NCBI GenBank assembly: GCA_018343915.1
Contig: JABRWF010000007.1
Location: forward strand, 1,860,001 to 1,924,000
DNA from: Agroathelia rolfsii
Lineage: Eukaryota > Basidiomycota > Agaricomycetes > Amylocorticiales > Amylocorticiaceae
Reading direction: 5' to 3'
DNA: 64,000 bases
Under the pieces are notes generated by a model. The model had not been told where the DNA came from and made no database searches. It saw only the letters and a program-made list of their open reading frames with translations. The position numbers were made by a program, and so were the translations under genes. This document shows, in pieces, positions 1-11,962 of the stretch (within the stretch, counting starts at the first letter, position 1; each line of letters opens with the position of its first letter).

Positions 1-1128
1 GCAAGTTTTGAAGGTACAGGAGCATCGGTCCTAAGTTTCAAGGTGGAAGGACCTGGCGAGCCTCGGTTGATAGCAAACCTAAAGTTTTTATTGGTAAGCT
101 GGTAATGTGGATAAGACCGTGGATTTGATACAAACCAAGCCCTTTGAGTTTGCGGAATAGCAGAATCGACAGTGGTCATGGTTGAATGGACGGAAGACAA
201 AATGTCCGGCGAGACTGTTAGCAACTGAAGTTCTTTTTAGGCGGATGGCGGGTAATTAGGGTGACAAACCATGACAATAAAGCCGACAACGGCAGTAACG
301 TGTACTGGCATTATCCGTGCTTCGTTACGATAATTCGAATTCTCAATGGATGGTGAGAAAAATGACGTTTATACAGCCGGAAGTAAATCATGCCCTGAAG
401 ACGACTCGGAGATGACGCAGACAAAATAACGTCATCTGGATCCACACCGGCATTGAGCCGTACCGGGGAATCCGGCTTGAATTAACAATGCCAGTGGGTG
501 TGTGGCTCTTTCTCTTGCGGTTGACTGTGTGTGAATAAGAAATATGTAAGTTTATTACTAATAGGGTCGGAGAGTCTGTCGAACCCTCCCGCCAGCCATA
601 CAATCACGATTCACAATATCACATTCTGTGCTTCGCCTCAGTTGTGCGTGATTTGAATATACCGGCGGGCAACTCAGATAATATGAATTGTGCGGCAAAG
701 ACGATGATTCAAGCGAATGTTGCCACTAAACCAAAACAGGCAGAAAATATGCCTGCCAATCATGTATGCACAAGACCTAATGGAAATAACATTGGAGTCG
801 GATATATGTAAGTGAGTAGATTGATGTAAAAGGGCATGATATATGAAAAGGCACAACAAGCAGATGAACGAGTGACGTGGAATGTCCTGTTTGAAAAATG
901 ATAGGCGTGTATATGATGCAGGGGTGGTTAGTACTGATGGTAATACACACTACATTTGATTTGGGTATGTATAAGGTAGTGTGCCACTGGGAATAGGAAG
1001 GAGAGATAACGAAGTAAAATGTCCGATTGTAGTCCGATTACCCGAAGGGAAAGGAAGAAATATTCAAAGAAACTGACGAAGAAAATAGACTCGGAGCAGC
1101 AAGATTGGAGCAGGAAGCGAAAGACATT
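1..1128. other. Left-edge region with no recognised gene
   Basis: Both strands hold only short open frames with no recognisable motif and no splice pattern that links them. The last part, up to 1128, is probably the 3' flank of the minus-strand gene that ends at 1129. Confidence 0.5.
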
Positions 1129-2486
1129 TTAGTTGTAGCACGGAACGAGCATAGCATTGAGGCCAAGGTGCTTGACCCATTTAAGGGACGCCATGCGCTG
1201 ATCGCCCTGGAGTCGGCTGGTGCGCAGATCCTTGCGCAGGGCAGCACGGCTGGAGTGCATCACTTCTTGGAGCGCGACAGGTCCGCTGGCGCGCGCAATG
1301 AGATAGTCGCGCACGTTGAGGAACGCACCCGACCTCAGCATGGCTTTGGCTGCCTTGAGAGAAGTCGGGACGGTGCAGTTTTCCGAGTTAGGATTGCAGA
1401 GGCCCAGTTCAATCGTGAGTGCTTGCAGGAAAGCTAGCTTCGACTCCGCGTCATACTCGGCCATAGGGTTGGATAGGACGCTGTAAGAAATTTGCGTTTC
1501 AGATCTTATTTAGGTGTATGTTGCTAAGGGCATGGTGAGACTTACTGAGTGATGTATTCGACAGCGGCCTCGTACACCCTTGTCCCGGCAAGTGCGGGCT
1601 GCTCATGTTGCTGCTGATTAGCGCTAGCAGTGTACCCACCGCACTTGGAGTCGAGATCGTTGACGATGGGCCTCTCTCCGAGGCCATTCCTCGTCGTATC
1701 AGTAGCCATCGGACCACTATAGCTGGAAGTGCATGTCTTCTGCGTTTGTCCGCCGATATTTTTATCCTCTCTAGGAGGAGTAGACGGCAGGGACGGCAAT
1801 CTGTCGCTGTTGATCCGTTCTTTCGCTGTCACTGTTTTTGGGATGGCAGTGCCAGTGGTGTTAGCAGTAACACCGTCAACCTGAGTAGCCGATGGCCGGC
1901 GGACAGTGTTTTCCTGTGCAGCAGCAGCATTAGCATCAGCGCCCGAGGAGGCGGCCATTTGCGCCATGCGGGCCCTCTGGCGGGCGGCATTGCGCTGCTG
2001 GCGCCTTTTGTGAGTGCGGTGGCTGCCACTACCAGGACTGACTCTGCCCGTTGATGAAGACGACGAAGTAGAGGAAGAGTGTTCATGCACGGAAGATGCA
2101 TCGTGATCACTGAGGGCACGACGCTCGAAACCAGAGCAGAGTTCGGCCTCATACGTGGGCTTGGAGAAGATCTCATCGTCAGAGTTGATTCGTAAATGCG
2201 CACGCGCATAGGAGGTGGTGGATGCTGTAGTGGACAAGGTATAGCTTTGACTGCCAGTATAAGAACCGAGGCCCCAGACGATCTCGTCCTCTTCATCCAG
2301 GAACAAAGTACGACGAGGCGGGCCAATAGGCAATGGCATAGCGGCAGGTGGGTTAGCTGCAGTGGTGTACGGTCTAGCGTAGGAGGGAATAGGAAGGGAG
2401 GTGGGGATGCTGGATGCTGGCCTGGCAATGGGCGGAATCTGAGCGTTGGGATATGTGTTGTAGTTCATGGCAAAAATAGCAGACAT
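1129..2486 (-). CDS. Unrecognised 430-aa protein, two exons
   Basis: Not recognised. Exon 1 runs 2486-1546 and exon 2 runs 1480-1129; the 65-nt GT-AG intron (GTAAGT donor) joins them in phase, giving 1293 nt with the stop. The N-terminal two thirds is low complexity: proline- and alanine-rich at residues 1-50, serine runs near residue 140, then a basic patch (HKRRQQRNAARQRARMAQ) around residues 160-180 that could be a nuclear localisation signal. The final 130 residues, spanning the intron, look folded and amphipathic (YEAAVEYITHV, then AEYDAESKLAFLQALTIELG) and end in a basic Lys/Arg-containing tail. This C-terminal segment is the likely conserved domain. The start at 2486 is the first ATG of the frame; a second in-frame Met follows six codons later. 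A nuclear or regulatory role is only a guess from composition. Confidence 0.7.
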
Positions 2487-3186
2487 CTAGACGATTGTGC
2501 CGAGATTTCGAAATATAAAAAGTAAAAAAGATCTCTGTCTGGCCGAGTGGGCAAAAATCAAAAGGCGAATAGAATAGTGATCAAGAGTGTCTTCGGACGC
2601 TCAAATACGATAGGGCTGAAAATCATTCATCATGTGTAAGTGATTGCTGCTACAGTGTGAAATTGTGAAGGGTGAGAGCGGCTTACCGGCTAATGGAAAT
2701 AGGCGCCTAAATGAAAAGAATTATGGACCTGCTCTCTTTGGAAATCCGTCACAGAGGCGAGAGTTGTAGACTAGAATCGTCGACTTGGACGATGAAAGAT
2801 AGGAGTAGATGCGAAACAAGAGACGAAAAAAAAATAACGAAAGGGGGGAGGGTGTGAAGATTCACAGCCAAGCAAACACAGTCAGCGAGTTGTGCTGTCC
2901 AAGACCAAAGCCACCGTCCTTTATATATCTCTTGATTTTGGTGCTCTCGATTGATTAGCCATTTATTTTCTCCGATAGAGCGGTTTACGAGCGCAGCACA
3001 GGGATGCCGCCAAGTATGATGCATGATGATCTATAATGAGTCCTCCTTGGAGACGGGACGGACGGAACGGACGAAAAAAAACGACAATATAGCTCCGGTC
3101 TCTCGGTCGCTCTCTGTCTCATTTGGATGCAATCGTTTCATCGTTAACATCTGAGATCTCACATTCTTACTCCCGCATCTCGTCTC
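2487..3186. other. Intergenic, 5' flank of the 430-aa gene and 3' flank of the Fmp25-like gene
   Basis: About 700 bp between two minus-strand genes. It contains A-rich and CT-rich stretches (for example CTCTCGGTCGCTCTCTGTCT near 3100) but no coding frame or clear promoter element that I can support. Confidence 0.4.
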
Positions 3187-5586
3187 CTAACATATCCGCC
3201 AGTACACCACACTATTCCCATATCCTGCCACTGCCACTTGCTCAACAGAAGCACCCTTCTTCCAGACCTTGCCGCTCATGTCCCGCACCTCCGCGGCTTG
3301 TCTACGCATCAACATGAACCGTTCCTCCCCCCCAGGATGCGTCAGCGTCGTCGGCGAAGCGAGGCTTGTTCGTCTGCCATTGCCCAACTGGGAGTTGTGA
3401 TTTGTGCCCCACACGTACAGGTCCTTGCCGCCGGCGCCGGGTCCAGAGCGGGCAAGGGTATCAAGCGTCAAAAGTACATGCCCGGAAGGAGAAATTGACA
3501 CATTGTCAGGGTATATGGCATCGAGCGAGTTCGTTTTCTCGTTGTCTAGAGAATAGCCACAGAAGTTCATTGAACAAGCTGAGTATATGCACGGAACGAA
3601 GCAAATGAAGAATGAACATACATTCAACAAGCCCGCTTACGTTACGAACCCGTACCGGAGTGCCCTGAGCATTCGAGAACTGTAATTAAACATGTGATTT
3701 ACGCATCGATATCAATGAGAAAGTAATTCTTTTTGCAGGGATCACGCAGGACAGCAGACAAAATGGGTTCTTGTGTCAAAAAAGTGACTCGCCTGATTAT
3801 TGCCTAGGCCTCCCCATTGACCATTGCCGAACATCATCAGTTCGACTGCCGGGGTCGGCTTGTCACGAGTCATATGTTCAACCACCAAGCCTGTCAAGTC
3901 ACCACCTGTCAAAACGAAAAAGTGAGACGTCATTTCGGAAACACCAAGGTAACAGGAAAATTAGCCCTCATAATGGGACAATAGGTAATATGTCAGTGTT
4001 GGCGGAGAAACAGAGCTTGACGCAATTATGCAATAGAAACAAACCTGCATAGATCTGCGTGCAGCGCGTCTCTGTCCTTGTCGGGGACTTGACGACGATC
4101 TCCGTGGGAACAGTGATCGTGTCGAGTGTAACATTACGACCTAATCCAATCTGCCTTAATACAAAATAATATGAGAATGATAGCCATTTAAACCCGGGAG
4201 GCCGAGCAGCAGTGTAATATATCAAGAAGAACGAAGCTGTGCTTCGACTCCTAAGCGTGTATGAAGCACACCAGATATTACTACTTTGCTTTACCAATAC
4301 TCACCCATACTCATTGGCGCCCCATCCAAGAAGGCGTCCAGTCTGGGTTAAGACAAAGCTTGATCGGCCTCCGGTTGCAATCTTGGAAATCTTGATGTCC
4401 TTCAGGGAGGGGACTTCAAACAATGAATCCGAGAATCGAATGTTGCCATCATCCAGAGAAGAAGGCAAAGTCGATGTTTTTAACTCATCCACGGAGGATG
4501 TCGGTCTTGTGTAGGGTGTCACACGCGCATATGGGTCCACGATAGACTTGGGTGTGAGTTCGACCGGAATACGAGCGCTCGGGATGCCCGCAGTAGTCGT
4601 TGACCTGTCGGGGAAATCGACCTTGCGAATGCCGAGCTGACCATACCTATTGGCGCTGAGTGTTATGGGGTGCGCAAAGGTGCGTCCGGTGGAAGTAAGT
4701 GCCAGCAGATGATCCTGTCCCGCTGAGATGGATACAAATCTGTGGAGTTACGATTACATGAGGATCCGAAGCCGCGGAGCAAAGTGAAGAATCTTACTTT
4801 TCTCCCCAGTGCAGTGCTTCTCTAGGCTTAATCTCTGTGAAGTCAACCGACTGCTCTTCACTAGACAACCAGCGTGGCAACCACAACGAAGCACTAGATG
4901 GTGCAGGCTTCCCTGGTGTAAGACTCTGGTCGGAGGCTTTGGCAGCCAGCACGTAGATTCTACCCGACGCGGACAATGCAAAAACGCGTGAATCGGTCAG
5001 TTGCAAGCCCACAATGTTTTTCCCCCGAAGTGTTGCAGTAGGTATGCTTTTGGTGCGCTGGGCATTGTTACTGCTTGCGTAGAAACCTTCACCCCATTGG
5101 TATACGTCTCCCCTTGCGTCAACACATGCGGCATGCTTCTCATGAAGGGCGAGATCCCGAAGAGCCACATTTTGAGACCATGCCGTTGGTGCGGGTGTTC
5201 GATAGACATCAACATTCCCAGATTCTGGGTTAAGAACATTGTTCCTATGATAGACCACACATAAGCTCCTCATAATACTTATGCTTGATGATTAGTACAG
5301 ACTTGTTTGAGCCCCAAACGAGAGTGGTCAACGGCCCATTCTTGTCGTATATTTCGGCAGAGCGGGGAATATCCGTTTCCCTAGCCTCATTGGAAATGGT
5401 GGAATCTAATGCATAATACGCGCATATTGCAGCTGCAACGATCGCAATAGACGGGTAGGCAGATTCTGTTGCACCAGACCGAATAGCAATTTGACTCCAA
5501 TTTGCCCTGGGCTTGTGAGAAGCCGTCGAAAAGAGACATGCGGCTCTCTGAGGTCTAATTATTTGTCTTCCTGCCGTCCTCAGCAT
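3187..5586 (-). CDS. Mitochondrial RCC1-repeat protein, Fmp25-like
   Basis: Seven exons: 5586-5303, 5244-4798, 4739-4305, 4154-4045, 3905-3793, 3679-3622 and 3545-3187, summing to 1806 nt (601 aa). All phases agree. The N-terminus (MLRTAGRQIIRPQRAACLFS) is Arg-rich and lacks acids, as in a mitochondrial presequence, and a hydrophobic stretch (IAIVAAAICAYYAL) follows near residue 45. RCC1-type repeats then recur: WGSNKNNVL, YQWGEG, SISAGQDHLLALTSTGR, RYGQLG, LGWGANEYGQIGLGR, GNGQWGGLGN and YVWGTNHNSQLGNG. This matches the yeast Fmp25 family, which has RCC1 repeats in mitochondria and is linked to respiratory complex III assembly. The intron between 3793 and 3679 starts with GC (CAG|GCGAGT), not GT; only this join restores GNNQFSNAQG in frame. 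An upstream in-frame ATG at 5712 would add 42 residues but loses the presequence character, so 5586 was chosen. Confidence 0.85.
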
Positions 5587-5837
5587 CTTGAGTAGCACGT
5601 CTTTACTATGAAGCAGCAATAATAAGTCCAGTATGCCACTGGCAGTGCGTAATGACAGTCTTGGGAGAGGCCCGGAACAAACAACTGGAAAGATGCCGAA
5701 AGCGGCGATCAACGGAGAAAGCCAAAATGCTTTTACTTCCGATCATTCTCCGTTCCGTCATCGACTCGGACTGCTGCTGCTAACTTTGAGCTTGAAGTTT
5801 TCCAGCTCACTGATATTGACTCTGCATTAGGTTCGAA
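5587..5837. promoter_or_regulatory. Divergent promoter, 251 bp
   Basis: The start codons of the Fmp25-like gene (-) and the small myristoylated-type protein gene (+) face away from each other across 251 bp, so both promoters must lie here or overlap the 5' leaders. No clear TATA box is visible. Confidence 0.5.
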
Positions 5838-6645
5838 ATGGGGAGTGCATCTTCCAAAGCGGCTCGAAGGCTGCCTAAACAACCTTCTTGGCCAGGTGCC
5901 AGACAGCCCTCTGCACCATCAGCAACGCCTCCCACCGGCGGGCCACCCCCGTCGTCGTCTCGTCGACCTGAGGCTCCAACCGGACCCAATACTGCCGCGC
6001 ACGCAAGCGAAACCAAAACTGCAGGTGAGTTCTGAAGTAAGGTTATGTGCTGGTGCACATTATTATGTATATGTATTGACTTGCTTGAGCTGCCCAGAGA
6101 TTGAACGTGATGCGCGTGATCCACACTTCCTGGCAAACCTGTCTCGTCTTGGGCCTGTCAAAGTAGACCATCACATGCAGACGCATGCCACTCGATCTGT
6201 ACGCTCCTCCTTAATTTGGTACCATTGCGAAGCCATCCATTGCTTACGTTCTAGTAATCTTAATTGCAGATGAACAATGCACAGCAACTTTATAAAGCCC
6301 GTGTGCAGTCTGAAGAACAGGCCGCGTCTACTGAAACGACACAGAATCGTGTTTCAGCCTCGGCTCTCACTGCCTTGCTGCAGGAGCGCAAGACGGCCAC
6401 GTCGTCGGCGCAGCTCAAGGCCATCGCCGACAAGTTCAGTATGGACCTGGAGCAGGTGCAACGCTTGCGATTTGTCAACACGCTCACCGTTGCTGAGGGT
6501 TCAACCAAAAAAACGGTAGACAAGGATGGGGTTGAACATGTTACTTATAAGGTAGGTATATGAGGTATCAAGATTTTATCTTCCTTCATGTTTATCAATT
6601 TCAATATTCTTACAGGCAGCTTGGATCGACGCACCTGTATCATAA
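5838..6645 (+). CDS. Small conserved-looking protein, probably N-myristoylated, 199 aa
   Basis: Four exons: 5838-6024, 6098-6198, 6270-6551 and 6616-6645, 600 nt in all, phases consistent. Function not recognised. The start MGSASSKAARR fits the N-myristoylation consensus: Gly2, Ser6 and a basic residue at position 7. A Pro/Ser-rich linker covers residues 13-60. Exon 2 encodes a compact charged segment (ERDARDPHFLANLSRLGPVK) that looks like the conserved core. Exon 3 is a predicted helical region (ALTALLQERKTATSSAQLKA, then KFSMDLEQVQRLRFVNTL). The final exon adds only AAWIDAPVS. The protein would be anchored to a membrane facing the cytosol if myristoylated. The neighbouring divergent gene is a mitochondrial protein, which hints at but does not prove a mitochondrial link. 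Confidence 0.75.
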
Positions 6646-8745
6646 CGGAAGAATGTTTTGTTTTGCGTTGTATTACCCTAGATTGTCAATTAATGCTGCT
6701 TACAAGTCATATATCAATTACTTCAAACTCAGAGCTCAGCTTTGGTTTCTTCCTGGATTACAAGCGCGAAACCATAATTCACAGCACCAATAATCACAAT
6801 ACTGAGATCTGCTAGTCCAACTTGTCTCCTAGCATAGATACTGACATGGTCTCGCCAGTTGCTCCTCAGAACAAGTATCCTTTCCCATGAGATACTACTA
6901 TATGGGATTAACGATATGCGGTGACCGCGGTTCCGACCACTCTCGCGATCCATATCACCTCAAGCGAAAGAGAGACAGAAATATATATAGCACACTAGTA
7001 GGAGACGAGACGCTCATAAAATCACTCACAACCGAATAAATGACGGACAGTCCCATCTGTCGCAGTCATTTTCGACGATTATTATCGCATGATTGTTATT
7101 GTTAGCAGACAGCATGGCAATGCGCCCAGAAATCTCCTTTCACAGGTTGTGTTCTCTTTTCTCACCCGAAATGTCCAGAGTGTCAACAAGGTGGATTACA
7201 TGTTGACACGTACACGTGCAAGGTACGAATATCATCGGTTTCTTCGCATGACTATGTTAGTAAAACAGAATACATAGGAGGCAGCCAACGTCGATCATTA
7301 CAACCGTACAGCTTTATCATAACAACCTTCATTTATTGCTTGCTTGGCATTATCAATCGCTTAAGCCATAGTCATTTGCATGCACATGTCACGGGCATCT
7401 GCCGCCATATGCTAAATGTAGTTGCTGCGTAGCAGCAACCATCGATCGATCGAGAAGGACACTCAGGCTGATCCGACGAACTCCCTCGGACTCGAGGTCT
7501 GAGTCGATTACAACCTCCGGTTGTCTCTATATGTATGTTATACAGATGGAAATGGAATTGCGATCATTGTTCCGCATTTCCAGAAAGTGCTTTAGAATGA
7601 TTGTATGACGCATGCCGATCCGAGTCCTTAGATGCCCTGGCGGAATACGCAAAAAAAAGCATGAGAAGGCATCGGTCTCCTCATTCCTACGTGCAAATGG
7701 ATTGCTAACTTTCGGGTTAATAAGGTTGGATGCATGCATAGCACAGGACCAAAGTACAAAAAAAGCCCAGAGATTAGAAGCGTGGGGAGCCGAAGCCTCC
7801 GAAGATTTATTCAGTCATATGGTTTCGACTGTATAGCAATGGACCAGTATGAACATAAGCAGCCGCTTACGCTACTAGTAGAAGTTAAGAAAGACCTTAT
7901 ATGGAGATGAGGGATGATTATATTCACAGTCATCTTTCTAATGAAGACGTAACTCCGAAAGAAGTCATGATGTATACCACATTGCTTTACTCATGCAATA
8001 ATGATACTATTATGGTATCATTATAGCAAACGAATTCAACTGTCGTGCTCGGCCCTCAGGACATTGAAATTGGCTAGCAGTCCATCGAGCTCAGGGGTAG
8101 TAATACTACATCCTACAACCAGAGCAAGTCAAAATCATACCAAACACCGACGAAAACGCCATTTCAGCATCCATTCTTGTTCCAATCTGGCCAAGAGGAG
8201 GTACTAGAGTGAACGTAGATAAAGGGAGAAAGATCCGATAAAAAGAAGATATCCATTTATTGGTCCTGTTTCGGTTGGGTCGGTTGGGGTGAGGGGGTAT
8301 ACGAAGCGAAAGGCGGTAAGATAATCTGCTGCTACAAGAACGTAAAAAAAGAAGATTCCACAGAGTGATGAAACCGCAACGACCTCGATGTAGGTTTATA
8401 AACAAAGGACAAAAACCGAGATAGTGAATAGATGATAATAAAACCGATGACTTCTTCTAGTGGCCCATCGATATGGCCAGGGAGACAAGTAAAGGACAGG
8501 GACTCAAAGAGGACGATGGCCATGTGATCGATCCATATGCACACGAGAGATTAACAGAGAGAGGAGAGGGAGGAGAGATAGGAGGAAAGGGGGGGGGGTG
8601 ACAAGATATGATAAAATATCGTAGAAATGGAGCTAAAGAAAGAACGTCCCATGCGTGGTAATTGTCCGATCAGCAATCATTATGAACCATAAACAAAAGA
8701 ATTGGTGATTTGGTTTATATAGACAGCTTCACGGCAGCAAGAAAT
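6646..8745. other. Intergenic, 2.1 kb, no supported gene
   Basis: Only short frames without motifs on either strand. A small (ATCG)n run sits at about 7441-7453. The right part, about 8540-8600, is purine-rich. I see no tRNA or transposon signature. Confidence 0.45.
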
Positions 8746-9978
8746 CTAGTACCCGAATGCCTGAGCAACAAGGCCAGCAATGTTGAGCAGAGCCGTGTTC
8801 TGATCGTTGAGCCCAGAGCTACCATCGATGGTGCCGGTGGGGATGGCAATAGGGACGCTGCTATACTCCACAGACGAGCTCGATGCGGAAGCGCTGGATG
8901 AGGCCGCAGCAGAGGAGGAGCTCCAGGAAGCAGAAGCAGAAGAAGACGAGGCAGCCTTGCTGCTCTCGCTACTACTAGAGCTACTACTCCAGCTGCTGGA
9001 AGAGCTGCTCTTAGTGGAGCTCGTCGTCGGGGTCCAAGTCGTCGTAGGAGTCGAGCTCGTGGTAGGCGTCCAGGTGCTCGACGTCGTGGTGGGTGCAACC
9101 CAGGTGCTGGAAGTTGTGGGCGGCGTCCAAGTCGTCGTGGGCGTCGTCGACGTTGTCTGCGGGGTCCAGGTCGTCGTAGGGGTGTAGCTGGTTGTAGTGG
9201 GAGCAACATAGGTGGAGGACGAGGAAGTGGTCGCGCCGCTGCCGGAACCAGAGCCATCGTTGAACCACCAAGTACCGGTGAGGACACCCTCACCGAGATC
9301 AGCGAAGTGCTGGAAGAGGCCCTCGGAGAAGTCGAGACCACCGTAAGGGCAGCCCATACACTACAATCATCATGTTATTGACGTCTTTCCGGACAAGACA
9401 CAAAGGTAGACTAACCTCGTCCGTGATCTGAGCTGTGGCGGTGGTGCTACCAACCTGGATAGTGATCTCCTTGAAGCAATAGGGGCCAGGGTAACCACTG
9501 CCATATTGCTTTTGAAAGATATACATCAGCTCTTAAACGCATTCATAGCATTTGGAAATGGTTCAAGTACCTCCACGTTCAGAGCAACAATCTGACAAAA
9601 GGAGTAAAAGGAATATCAGTAAATCATTGCCTCATGTTGATCTTCAAATAAGAATGTACTTACATAGTCACTGGCAACATTGGTGATACCACAGGCACCA
9701 CTAAGTTATCAAAAAGAAGATGTACAAGTTAAACACATGTCCCCTTTGTAACCATAGGCAAAGTAAAATGAAGGAAAATCAACTCACAGTCCAACATCAT
9801 AGAAAGTGAACCTAGCGTTGGTGAACGTATCTCGCTTTTCAAACTCGGTCACATCGGAGCGACCGCGCTTGGCCAGCTGGTGGTGGCGAGCATGACGGGC
9901 ATGAGGGTCCCCAGCATTAACTAGGAAGGGGGCAGCAGTTGCCACAAAGGAGAGACTGAACAGGGTCGAGACGCGCAT
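8746..9978 (-). CDS. Secreted RlpA-like double-psi beta-barrel protein with Ser/Thr-rich tail (copy 1)
   Basis: Five exons: 9978-9788, 9700-9664, 9591-9571, 9508-9416 and 9360-8746, giving 957 nt (318 aa). Residues 1-22 are a signal peptide (MRVSTLFSLSFVATAAPFLV). A short charged propeptide-like segment with a KR pair follows. The folded domain, about residues 50-150, carries the RlpA/barwin/expansin-like pattern: FTFYDVGLGACG, SDYIVALN, QYGSGYPGPYC and ITDECMGCPYGGLDFS, with paired cysteines and the conserved Asp. Residues 150-290 are Ser/Thr/Trp-Thr-Pro repeats suited to heavy O-mannosylation. The C-terminus (ALLNIAGLVAQAF) is mildly hydrophobic, so a GPI signal is possible but weak. Likely extracellular or wall-associated; members of this family act on or bind cell-wall polysaccharide or plant wall. 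A paralogue with the same intron positions lies 0.9 kb away. Confidence 0.88.
8830..9230 (-). repeat. Low-complexity Ser/Thr coding repeats
   Basis: Imperfect repeats encoding units such as TTTWTPTTSST followed by polyserine blocks, inside the last exon of the RlpA-like gene. A similar tract is in the paralogue at about 11040-11290. They create long antisense open frames that are not genes. Confidence 0.75.
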
Positions 9979-10856
9979 GATGAGCGAAAAGGGCAGTAAA
10001 ATGACGATGTCGACGACCAGAGGTTAGAGACGTGGGCGTCAGGGGCACTATACGAATATGTACTGAAAAGAAACGACAGTAGGTGTTGAGAGTGAGAGAG
10101 CGAAAGGTGGCAGGATATGCCGAGTGTTAAATTTCTCGTGTGAGGGAGCTTGGTAACAAGGAGGAGAGTCGTTGGTCGTTGCTTGAAAACGGAGGCGGCC
10201 AACGCTTACCGCTGCGCTTGTCCCTTGGCAACGCAAACACGGCACAAATAAACCGCCACTGTGGCGAGTCTAGGCTACGGAATTTCAGCCGGTGGATTTC
10301 ATTCTGCCTAGCGCGCTTAGCCACAACTACTAGCGTTGTTGATGGTGCAGGCATGCATCTATTTTTCCATCACAGGATCAACTCTTGTTAGGATAACCTG
10401 ATCAATCATCATCGACATTCTAATTAACTTGATGCTCGAACCAGAGACGTATTTCATAACGGATAGATTTTAATTTTTTGAGTTATATAAAAAAAAAAAG
10501 GATGGCTACAGGAAACGGCAACTATTGTCCATTGTGTTGGACGATTACATGAAACCAGACCTACACACACCCGCCAAAGAGCCCGATTACAACACGCACT
10601 CGCAATTGGACCTGGCAAGGGTATGAGACAATAACTGCCGAACCAGAGCCCATCGAGAAGAAAAAAAGAAAAAGGAGGCATTAAGTAACAGTTCAATTAT
10701 CATAACACAGGAGAAAAACGTTGGCAAGGAATAGTGAATGTCATTAAATATGGCCTTCCACGAGCAGAAAAACAGAACAGGTTCCGACAATAGTGGGGTG
10801 TAAATGTGAACAAGAAGCCAAAATATTCATCCGAGCGCGCCATATTTACTGGGTAT
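9979..10856. other. Intergenic between the two RlpA-like paralogues
   Basis: About 880 bp: 5' flank of copy 1 and 3' flank of copy 2. An A-run lies near 10490. No coding frame is supported. Confidence 0.45.
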
Positions 10857-11962
10857 TTATTTGCTGAAGGCCTTGCCAACAAGGAAAGCCATCTGCAGTA
10901 GCGCAGTATTGAGTCCCTCTAGAGTCTCGGGATCTGAGGCAGAGGCTGACTCCGCGGGCCCGACAGCGATGGCCGTGCCGGACAAGGAAACAGTGGCCGA
11001 CGATGATACCGATGACTCAAGCTTGCTCTGAGTCGTGGTCGGGGTGACAGTAGAAGATGTGGTAGAAGAAGTAGAGGTTGTGGAAGTCGACGTCGAAGTA
11101 GGTGTAGTCGAGGTATGAGTCGGGGTAGTGGACGTGGTAGGAGGCGTCCACGTCGACGTCGAAGATGTGGTCGGGGGAGTCCATGTGCTAGTAGTTGTGG
11201 GGGTCCAGGTGGTAGTGGGGGTCGGCCTGGGGGTAGTAGACGTCGTGGTCGGCGTCCAGGTTGACGAAGAAGAGGTGGTAGTAGTAGCAGCAGCACCAGA
11301 TCCGAACTCCCAGGTACCGTAGATTTCACCAACGGATGTGTCTGCAAAGTACTGGAACAGGCCTTGAGAAAAATCGAGATCACCATAACCACATCCAGGA
11401 CACTACAAGGCAGATTTCAGTGAAATTTTGTCTTTAATGGGATGGCAATCGAAGCAAACCTCGTCGACAATTTGAGCCTGAGTCGATTTCCCGTTGTATG
11501 TAATGGTAATCATTTGGAAACAATTTTGACCACTCCCGTATTGCTAACCAAATGGATGAGATAATAGATATAAGCCGAACTGAAATATGCGGATACATAC
11601 AGCAGAGTTGAGGGCAACAATCTGAAATGTCGGATGTCAGCCTGTCAGGTCCATATGGAAAGCCATAATATCAAACTTACGAAATCACTGGGTGCACTAG
11701 TTGAGCCACAGGCACCTTGCCCATCAACATAATAGGTGAATCGTCCGCTGAAGCCACGCTTTTCCTGCAGAGTTGGGGGTAACGCGATCAGCCACAGGCT
11801 CTAGTGTTCACCAGGACCGTTGCAAAAGAAACATACAAGCGATTGTTCATCAACATGTCTGTTCAAATGACGATTCCGGACACGAAGGCCATGAGGCTCA
11901 GAGGCCGCTGAGGCCAAGGAAACTAGAGCAAGTACAGGTGCAAAGGAGAGGCTGAAACGCAT
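10857..11962 (-). CDS. Secreted RlpA-like double-psi beta-barrel protein with Ser/Thr-rich tail (copy 2)
   Basis: Five exons: 11962-11837, 11764-11681, 11621-11601, 11543-11460 and 11402-10857, giving 861 nt (286 aa). Signal peptide MRFSLSFAPVLALVSLASA. The barrel region shows GRFTYYVDGQGACG, SDFIVALN, QYGSGQNC and IVDECPGCGYGDLDFSQGLF, residue for residue parallel to copy 1. The tail is a TWTPTT-type Thr/Pro/Ser repeat, then an acidic segment and a mildly hydrophobic end (LLQMAFLVGKAFSK). The 21-nt third exon (IVALN plus two residues) and the phase-0 intron before the CxGC exon are shared with copy 1, so the pair arose by tandem duplication. It is shorter because the repeat tail differs. Probably a cell-wall or secreted effector-like wall protein; enzymatic activity is not shown by the sequence. 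Confidence 0.87.

Noticed and set aside
1105..1437. Plus-strand 110-codon frame
   Set aside because: Antisense shadow of the second exon of the 430-aa gene, which joins in phase to exon 1.
1940..2050. Basic patch RRQQRNAARQRARMAQ resembling a bZIP basic region
   Set aside because: The spacing of Asn, Ala-Ala and Arg does not match the bZIP signature and no leucine heptads follow; the next residues are Ala/Ser-rich.
7441..7453. Short ATCG tandem run as a possible regulatory palindrome
   Set aside because: Only about three units and not next to a gene start; likely chance.
8807..9187. Long plus-strand frame (126 codons, Glu/Val/Leu-rich) antisense to RlpA-like copy 1
   Set aside because: It is the reverse complement of Ser/Thr repeat codons, which lack stops on the other strand. 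A similar frame at 11128-11322 is antisense to copy 2.
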